DNA of 10,988 nt, from positions 1 through 10,988 of the forward strand of contig RCAB01000951.1 of the NCBI GenBank assembly GCA_003640385.1, read 5' to 3'. The notes under the pieces were generated by a model. It ran no database searches and was not told the DNA's origin. It saw nothing but the letters and a program-made list of their open reading frames with translations. Positions 1 through 9,300 of this stretch are shown one piece after another. This DNA comes from Setaria digitata (Eukaryota; Nematoda; Chromadorea; Rhabditida; Setariidae). The translations under genes and the position numbers were made by a program. Each line of letters starts with the position of its first letter. The first letter of the stretch is position 1.

Positions 1-212
1 TCTGGATTTAAACTTAAGTAAGAATCTAAATCAAACTTTTGAATCTAGTTTAATTTCGAAAACAAAAAAGACTTTTTTTTTATCGTTATATGAAATGGTA
101 ACATGATCTGAATTTATACATTATCTTCTAAGATATCTTGGAGACCGATAAATAGTAATTTCAATCTCCTGGTGGACAACAACCATGCACTGATAATCCT
201 GTTAAAACTTGC
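1..212 (-). other. Partial intron inside the tensin PTB domain
   Basis: The intron begins at 212 with GCAAGT (or at 208 with GT) and continues past the window edge. The remaining PTB coding sequence was looked for in all minus-strand frames and is not present in these 212 bases. The open frame that ends at 114 is read-through from the exon. Confidence 0.7.
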
Positions 213-346
213 CTTGAAATGTACCGAAACAGGCTGGATCATTTTTTGCTTGAGAAGTTCGAAAGCTTGATCGATACATCGTCGAGCAGCTTCCGGTCCG
301 GTTAAGGACTCAGTATCCAGCGAAACAATATATGTCACATTGCATG
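213..346 (-). CDS. tns-1: Tensin exon: start of the PTB domain
   Basis: Encodes the N-terminal part of the tensin PTB domain, which in this family binds NPxY motifs of integrin beta tails. The acceptor CTTTACAG is followed by CATGCAATGTG. Joined in phase 1 to the previous exon it reads [19 protein letters not shown], very close to the vertebrate tensin block with GAACNV and ESLTG. The exon then runs through a predicted helix (about [14 protein letters not shown]) to the beta strand ending PVSVHFK. The homology stops at HFK, although the frame stays open to a stop at 114, so that tail is taken as intron. The donor after AAG reads GCAAGT, a strong GC-type 5' splice site. An alternative GT donor lies four bases further on (after 209) and would add one alanine. 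The next PTB exon is outside the window. Confidence 0.9.
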
Positions 347-3300
347 CTGTAAAGTTCTTCCCCTTTATTAATTTCGAAAAGATTCTGCAAAAAAAATTCT
401 AATTTTCTTTCTCTTTCTTTTATAATATAAGAGAAAAAGCATCGAATAACAGGTTTATTTTTGTGAAACTTGATATCAGTGGAAAAGAAAAACCATTAAA
501 CTTTCTGATTTCTTCAGTTCATATCATTTAAAGAAAAACATTTATGACAAAACAAATCAAAAGCATCCATAAACTTGCTAGCTTATTTATCAACAAATCG
601 GTTTTTTTCAGTTAAAACTGTGAAAAGTCGCTTTTAAATTTACCTAAGATAAAAAATGAGTTTCAATTTTTTCACAACAACAAATCGAACAAGAAAAAGA
701 CTGATCGAACAAATCGAACAAAAAAAGGACTGACCAGCCCCTTGTTGCAGAAGTTGTTGTGCTGCGGAAATATGTTCCGGTGTATTAGCCGGATCGTACT
801 CCGGTAGCAATAACTTAGTTGGTAATGCAAGCGGTATGATCGAATGCTGATAAACAAGTGCCGATAAGGTACCAAATATTGGTTCATTGTTGCAACCCTT
901 TAATTTGACACCTTTCGGTGAGGGTTCAATTAAGAAATGACGTACCAATTCGGTACCATCACCTGCAATTAACACTTTCATCGATTAATTATTATAAACA
1001 TAATGACGGTAAATAATACATATACGGTAAATGATTAGCTTTCAATTTGTTATGTGATAAGAGAAAAAAAAAAAAAATTCACTAATATTTGTGCTACATG
1101 ATTGATGCTACTAGATTAACGCAATCTTCCACGATCCCCAAATGATAAATAATTAAATAATTAATAACTATATATGCATTTATTTAAATGAATACTGATA
1201 CTATCCGTCAATGAAAAATTCCGGAAGGAGCAATTATTCTGGAGAGTTGAAATTTAGAAAATCTTTATTGAAGGAAGGATGGATAATATAAAATCAAATA
1301 TTCAAATTAAAAATTTAGATTTTAAATGAAAAATTGATAAATATGTTTGTTTCTGCAAAAAAAAAAAAAAATGAAGAAATAATTTTAATTCATATCAAAA
1401 GTTACTGAATGTCACATTTACACAATTAACTGGGAAATTAAATTTTAGAGGATCGAAAGTTGAAATGAAAAGATGAAATTACCGGGATGTACACCAGGTG
1501 GTGGTGTGGCAACTTTCAGTGCTAAGCCAAATGCACCCGGAAAACTGTTGCTATCCCGTACAACAAACGTACCCGGTGGTTTATCCCTGAGCATGTTTAC
1601 CGCTGAAAGCTTATCACTAAATCAAATCAACGACAAAGATAAAATTATCACTTGAGACTTCTGAGAGAAAATGTGCAAATGAATGGACAAAAGAAAAGGA
1701 AAAACTTTGATAGGAAAACAGTTCTATTGCTCATTCCTTTTCTGTACAAGCCAGCAGAAAGAGTTCAGCTTAAATCTCTCTCGAGAAATCTATTGAAACT
1801 CGCTGATAATTTGTATTCCTTAGAATGCTGCCTAGGATATTCGAAAAGCAACCAAGTAATCAGACTTTTACTTGGCTAGAAATCAAGCAAACAGAAAACT
1901 ACAGGTTCAATAAGCAGTCTGGTGGAAATTAAAGATTTCGAAAATAAATCAGTTGCTACGAAGATGAAAACAAGTTTCACATATGATCACCGTGTAATTA
2001 TATAAATGATATTCCATCTTTCATATCAAAATATAATAGTTCATACATAATTTAATAATTTTAGTAAATTATCGTAATTAATCTCTGAAACGAGTTCGAT
2101 TCATTGTCGTTATTACTAATCATTGATCATAACTAATCCCTTCAAGTGATTAATTTTATTTTTTATTTAAAGCATAAAGCATATCGCATTCTTAACGTAT
2201 ACGTGAGATATATCCTAGTAACGTACAGCATATACGTCAGATATAGCATGATATGTATAGCCTCAGTTTAATGACGTTTGAAGGTAAAGCTTGAAAAAGA
2301 ATTTTGAAACTAAAGAGTGAAACTTAAAATTGAAAATCCCAAATGAAAAAAATGGAAAATGCTTCATTTAAAAAAAGATTTGAATTTAAATTTGATAGAA
2401 ATTAGTGCCACTGATAAGGATTAACTTAAAACTAGGTAAAACTTAGGAATCTAACCTTCTTCTCTCGATATCGTTGGTTTATACCAGTATTTCGATGTAT
2501 TCTTCACAAATAATGGGTGATGATGGATCACTTCTCCCAAATCTGTAATTTATGAAAATTTTAATGCCTAAATTAAACCAACTTGATTTTCCTATTTCAA
2601 TTTTATTTGAAAAAATTTAATGCAACATAAATAAAAAAGGAAATTTGAAACTGAAAATTAATTGGTGTTAATTATGCGGGTTAAATGCAAAACTAAATGA
2701 CTATGATTTTAAATTTAAAATATAACCGAGATTTTTTTTACGAAAAGATAAGAGATTGTTGAAGTGTTGATGAGAAAATGAAATGATTACTGGAGGAAAT
2801 TAACGGATTGAATAATGATGATAACAGTGACAATGTTAACATTAATGATACTAGTGCGGTTAAGAATGAATATGGTAATGACAGTACCTGCTACTGTAAA
2901 TGTAATATTGCAGTGATATTGGTATTATCGATAGTATCAGTGCGGTCATTTCGTTACAATGAAAATAATTGATAATTATATTAATAACTCAAACCTAATG
3001 CTTCCCCTTTAATTTAAGTAAAATTAACTCACTTAATGTTTTATTATTATAAATAATTTTGGTCTGATGATTTCGAAGGGTCGTACTGTAAGCTGATCGA
3101 GCATTACGGTCATTAGCTGGAAGATTCATGTTAATGGTGGCATTCTTCCAGCTATCGTTAGCACCAATAGGACTTTCTGATGTCGTCCTATTATCCAGAC
3201 TTCTTGATAAAACTTGATCAGAATGAGATTCAAAAGTTGTGGAAGATAACGAATGATCAACTGCTAAACAAAGACTTTCGAAATTTGAATTTGTCCCAGC

Positions 3301-6300
3301 GGCATTAGCTGTCAAATTTCCATCTGATGTTACTGGTAATGTCTCAGCTGAAGTATTTGCACTAGTCTCTTCAAAACTATTGGCAATAGGCTTCTCGTCC
3401 AGGACATCTTGCAATAGAGTTTGTTTACTTCTGTCAACTGATTTCGGACTTGTTCCTTGCATTTCTCGACTGACATCTGATATAGCGGGAGCATCAACCG
3501 CTGTCACCCATATCACGGGATTTTCCTGTTTCACCGAAATATCCCTCATCTGATCTGATTTTATCACAACTCTTGGTACATCATCTCTAACCATCTTCTC
3601 ACTGTTCGTTTGATAAAGTGCTGAATGATCAATTAAGTCTTGCTTCACATTTTCTGTCAATTTCGGATCATTTTCGCTAATAAACTCCTGATCATTTCCG
3701 ACAAATTGATCCTTTTCACAATGTGAATTTTCCAAAATAGATCCGCCATCGACAGCATCATTTTCTGAATTTTTTGCCATTTTCCGATTTACAAGATCCG
3801 TTTCGGCATTCCGGAGAGAAAGCGAATTGGACGTTTTGTCCAATTTCGTTTCTGCTGAAGCCGTATCATCTAGTGGTAAATCACTCGTAACACTGAGAAT
3901 CGTTGATGCAGATGCTGAACTTGTATGTGATTCGGACATACGCTGGAAGTGAATGATTCTACGAAAGAAGGAAAAAAGACTGAAGAATCGTTCCTTTCAG
4001 AAAAAGACAAATCGGTCAATTATGAATGGAATGTCCAATTTCAGACATTACCATACTAATATCAATGGCAGTCAGTTCATCAATCGCTGTCGTAATATTG
4101 TGGCAGAGAGAAATACATTTTTTCTTATCTCAATACTGCAATGCTGAATGAAGTGATAGATAATATTTAGTGCTGCCAATCTGCAAAAACAATGTTACAA
4201 GAAAGGAATAAAAGTTGTAAAATGATACCGAAACTAGCTGTCGAGTGGAATAAAACCCAGGTGGACTGGCTGGTTTAACTGGACAATTAGAAGAGTTTCG
4301 GCATAACTGCAGCACAGACCGGAAATGGGCGACATTTTTAAGAGCGAAAAATGGTGAAAGTACAACTCACTAGGTATTTGGTTTTCTTTTGTAGAAGCAA
4401 AACTCCTTCGTTGGAATTTTGATGAGAGTCAAAGTAACACGACGATGTTGAGATAAATTTCGAAACTGAAGAGTGGATGACAGGAAAAGGAAGCAATGAA
4501 TTTGCTACTGGAAAATGATTGGGAATAAGACATTGATAGTGAGAGACTGATCAGGTCAGAATGATTGCAATTTAACTGTCAACAACGAGCCATCGATAAT
4601 GGAATGCGAAAGTGTGTGATAAGATGTGATGTGATAGTAAGGAAAGGAAAATGTTGTTTGTAAATCGAAATGGAAGAGAAAAGACGGGCAGAATTGGTGG
4701 GATATCACTTGTCTCGAGGTCAATAAAGTTGTGGAAAAGTACGATCGGATGATGGTGATGAAAACATCCGTTACTATTATCATCGTAGTTATCAGCATTA
4801 TCACTTCCCAAAGTTCGATGAATAAAAATAATAAATTAATAATAGTAATAGTGATAAAATGAGGAAATAGAGACGAACAGGAAACAGTAGTGTGAAAAGA
4901 TGAAAGAAAGAGATTTGAAGGGAAAGAAGTTGCGGCGAAAAATTTTGATGAGAAAATGTCAGCTGCTAAGTTTTAAATTTACTGGACGAGCATCCATTAA
5001 TAGTTTACTACTTCTACTACTACTAGCCAGTAGAAAAAGAAAAAGAAAATCAGCGGTAGGAAATTATCAGAGATTAAGATCAGCAAGTCTTCACGAAAAA
5101 TTACAATGGAGTGAAAAATGTTCAAAAAATAACACAAAATTAGACGATAAAAAGGAATTTCAATGAAATGAATAAGAAAAGGAATATTATTAGATGGAAA
5201 TAAAGGAAGAAAATAAAAAAGAATAATGATAACGATAACGATTATTGATAATGATAAGTTGATTGATTATAATGAAATATGCAGCAACAAGTCGAATCAC
5301 ACTTTAGGAAAAATAGCAGCAGCAGCAGCAGCAGTAGCAGTAGCAGTAGCAATAAATCGTTTCTTTTCTTCTTTATCTACAAACTATCATTAACACTATC
5401 ACTCTTATCACTACAAAATCAATTCCAGAAAAATCGATCTATGCCTAATGCAAAAAGTGATGCGATTAGTTTTATTATTTATTTGAAAATAAATAAATTC
5501 ACGAGTTGCACTGCACATATTTATATCACTGCTTATCTGAAAGTGATATCATAGAAAAATTGTTACATATAGGCCTGCGTGCTAGAAGAGAAATTATCTT
5601 TAAATAATGAGTAAAAATAATAAAAATTAAAATTAATAATCCCTCATCCAGTTATATGTATGCACCGATAATTAATTTTAATTATTTAGTAATTATAGTA
5701 ATTGGAAATCAAACAGAGCAGAGAATACGGTTTAAAAATTCACGAAGAACATTAAATATTCCGCTAAGCTCATTGTTTATTTAGATTATTTGTTATAGCA
5801 TAAATTGGAAATCAAAATGAATCTACCTGTCCAATAAAATGATAATGAAAAAGAATAACCGTTACGCATCAGCGGAGTAATTGTATTTTCTGCTTCTAAT
5901 TAGAGTAAATAAATTAATATTCAGCCGACTTAAATTCTAAGCTAAATTATCCAATGACAAACTGAACCAAAAGAATATCTCCAATAAAATTATCTTTCTT
6001 CATCTGTGTTTATTACGCTTCTCTTTCTTTATTTTTTCGTCTAGACATTTTTTTAAAGCTTTATTTTCAGAAATTTTTCTTCTAAAAACTATTGAGAAGG
6101 AAGAAAAAATAAATAAATAAATAAATAAAAAGAATGAAATAAATGATAATGCGAATTGGAAAATCTAAAGTTTGCTAAATTTTGAGAGAAATAAAATCAG
6201 AAATGAATTGCAATCGTTTGAAGGTCCTATCAAATTTCAAAAGTAAACTATAAAAAAAATTGAAGATCAGTAAAGCAGATGTAGTGTATCGATCTGTTCC

Positions 6301-9300
6301 TTTAACTTCAATTTTATTTTTTTATTTTAATTTTTTAATTTCTTAATTCACAGGAAAAAACGAACTAAAAATGAAAATGAACAAAATCGATGATCAAAGT
6401 ACTAAGCAAGATTTGGAAAAAAAAACTTAATTAAAAAAAAAAAAGTTAGAAAAGTTAATTTTAAAATAAAAATTTTTGGCAACCGGAGATAGCAACAAAA
6501 TAAACATTTGATAAAACAAAAATTTGGGTAAATAACTAGAAAGATAAACATAATTAAGCAATTTAAGCTGAAATTTTTGGTAATATCTGCCGGATAGATT
6601 ATATTATCTGGTGCTTCTACGGTAGTAAATATTTCAGAAGGATTATTTTTCGATAAACTGTATATAATGTAATTATACTTTCCAAAGCACTTCAAATTGT
6701 TCCAAATTTAATTTTTTTTAAACATAATATCAATTTTGACAAAAAATAGAAAAAATTAAATTTCGTATTTGATTGCTAATTTTAGTTTTTTATTCTTTTT
6801 TTTTTTTTTTTTCATTAAATTTCTCACAAAAATTTATGATTTAATCAACAAGATAATACCAAGAAATTCGAGAGAAAAAAAATTTTTGAAGAAATATTAA
6901 ATATTATATTCGTCCACGGATTAACTCTTATTAAGCCTTTTTGCGACTCATTGTTGTAATTATCGTAATTAGTGAAATTCCATAAAATATGGCTTAATTT
7001 AACTGTATCACTATTTTCAAAATTCCACTAATTCATCAACCAAAGACTACAGCTCCATTAATTAAAGTTATCTTAATTTTTTTTTTTGTCTTTGGTGCTG
7101 CATAGAAATTAGAACTAGAATGAATTGTCCAGTAGTAAATTAGTGATCTAATTAATATAACTTACTGAAAACATTTACCATCAGGCACCGTTCATGCAGA
7201 AAAAAAACCTGTCGATGGGGTGTTGGATGAAAAAATTTATCTAATAAGAAATTTTTGATTAAGCCCCACTAATCAACTCAACTCATCTTATTGACTTGTT
7301 GAAGTAAAACTTGAATCAAATGAACTTGGAATTTCTGAAAACCGGTAATCGATAGGATCACTTGATTTATCTTTTTCAAGTCAAAATTGCTACTTTTCAC
7401 CTAAAAGGAAAATCTTCTAAAAAAAAAAAAAAAAAAAAAAAAATTTAAAAACAATATGCCCCATTGTTGAATCATCCTATGAACATTTTTTAAAGATATA
7501 TTTTTGCCAGACTAAAATCAAAATCAAATTATGAATCATAGGAATTCTTATTCAACACCAACTTAAGAACTTTTCTTGGCAATGCGAAATTGAAAAATTC
7601 ACTTCAGCTTTATAAATCTGTACTGACCGTCAAATCAATGTTGATCACCAAATCACTAGTCATTCTCAAATCAGCATTTATTATCAAACCAGTATTCATT
7701 ATCAATTCGCTGTTCATCAACAAATCAGTGTCCATCATAGCAGTATTCGTCAATACGAATTCATCCCGAAATTTAAGTATTAATTAATTGTTAAACAAAT
7801 TATCCATCTATAAGATACTGTAGTTTAAATTGAAATCTAAGCAAAATTATTATGCAGAATGAATAAGTTTTTTTTTTTTTTTTTTTTTTTTTTTACCAGC
7901 AGAGCGAAGCAGACGTTTAAAAAAAAGACTTAGGACTTAAATAAGTGAAGCACATATGTTCTAAAAGCTTTAGGACTTGAGTAAAGAAAGAAGGAAAAGA
8001 GAATTCATAAATTGTTAAAGAATTCGAAAGATTAACGAAAAAGAAAAGTGCAATAAAAGTAAGGGAATGAATTCACACTGAACTAGAAAATACAAATAAA
8101 CAAGTCAAAAGTTGTGAGTTAGAAAAAGTTTTGCTAAATTTAAAATTAAATGAAACTAAAGATTAGAAATGGCGAATGATAGGAAATGGTAAATAAATAT
8201 ACCGGTTGAAGAAATAGAAGTGCGATGACTTGGTGCGTAATAAATGGAACGTGGTGATGGAGACCTGAAAAAAAAAAAATTATTTTATTAATAAGCTGAT
8301 TAAAATTCTATTTAATTTCAGCATTTTGTAATCGAAAATAAAAAATAAATGAAGTAGGCCAAGAGACTTGGGTTGCTTTATTTAGTTTTTAATCTCAGTT
8401 TTAAAATTTTTATAATTTTAAACAAAAAGTAGGACAGCTAAGGATACGGAGTGAAATGAATAAAATAGGAATTGGGAATTTTAATTATGGAATCTGATCA
8501 AAAAAAAAAAAAAAAATTTCTTTTCTTTAGAGCCGTACAAAAATTTGGAAATATAATTAGCGTATAATGGAAACGAGAAAAGCATTGAATTTTTCTTGAC
8601 CCTGTAATTAGACCTCAGTGTGAAATTGAATCTTCGGCAGAAAAACGAACAAAATTTAACAAGAAAAAAAATTGAAATGAACATTCTGCTGAAGAAAAAA
8701 AAATTTAGTTTTATAAGTCACAAAAGAATCATTAGCTTGTTACTATCAGTAATGATAACCTACCTGTAGGTGATATTATTTACTGGTTGCACCGGTGGCA
8801 CAACATCTTTGGCACCTTCAAATAGAAGTGGATGAAATGGTAGAGGTGTTTCCCGACGTACCGGGAATGCTGGTGTTGCAGACCGATTCGAAGATGGAAC
8901 TACCGACCAGTCCTTTAAATGACGAAATTTTAATTGAATAATTAATTAGAACATTGGCATGAAATTACCAACTTTTTGGGTTGATTTTTAGCAGGGCAGT
9001 GTTAATAATAACATACATCTAGGTCAAGGGTTACTAGGTTAGCACTATTATTTAGTGCAATAAGCTACAACTCTTAATGATAATGCATGTAATCTCACTT
9101 ACTAAACCAACCTATCATTCATTTCAGTAGCAATAGCGATTGTTAAAATTTCCACTGGCACTAATTAAGTTCTTAAATAATTTGATAAAAGGACTAATTA
9201 ACTTCCGGTATGGTTTCATAAAAGTAGTGCGTGGAAATAGCACCTAATCGGAAGGGATTTCTAGTAATGTCTTTTCCGTATGTATAATTATTGTCAAATA

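Larger units (their letters stand above)
4466..8202 (-). other. Large 3.7-kb intron of the tensin gene
   Basis: The longest non-coding stretch in the model. The part at 4466-5280 is purine-rich on the plus strand, that is pyrimidine-rich on the gene strand. The rest is very AT-rich with tetranucleotide and homopolymer tracts, an 18-base minisatellite, and two imperfect inverted repeats. Weak exon candidates at 7209-7240 and 6515-6680 were considered. Further linker exons could be hidden here, because tensin linkers are not conserved enough to recognise. Confidence 0.5.

Noticed and set aside
114..212. Continuation of the PTB reading frame to a stop codon at 114
   Set aside because: Similarity to tensin stops at HFK. 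The extension lacks the expected GITLTD...LFFRRHY block, and a strong splice site sits at the break, so truncation of the protein here is unlikely.
384..395. Strong acceptor TTTTTTTGCAG for the PTB exon
   Set aside because: Phase-1 entry there meets a stop within a few codons. The acceptor at 347 restores the conserved QGAACNV junction exactly.
1473..1879. Two overlapping plus-strand open frames (60 and 75 codons)
   Set aside because: The first is the antisense of the SH2 exon at 1483-1602. The second lies in intron sequence and has no recognisable content.
3910..3920. Acceptor GTTCAG giving a phase-1 start of the long exon at 3914
   Set aside because: Kept only as an alternative. It would join directly to the exon ending at 8203, but it lacks a pyrimidine tract, unlike the sites at 3943 and 4466.
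4556..4811. Two overlapping minus-strand frames of about 80 codons, one with a His run
   Set aside because: Both are open because the strand is C/T-rich. Neither has a coherent composition or splice boundaries.
4900..5166. 88-codon plus-strand open frame rich in Lys and Arg
   Set aside because: Its composition follows from purine-rich DNA (AAA/AGA codons). There are no splice or start signals of note and no familiar motif.
5279..5554. 91-codon plus-strand open frame with poly-serine
   Set aside because: The serines come from the AGC/AGT triplet repeat, and the remainder is AT-rich translation with phenylalanine and leucine runs.
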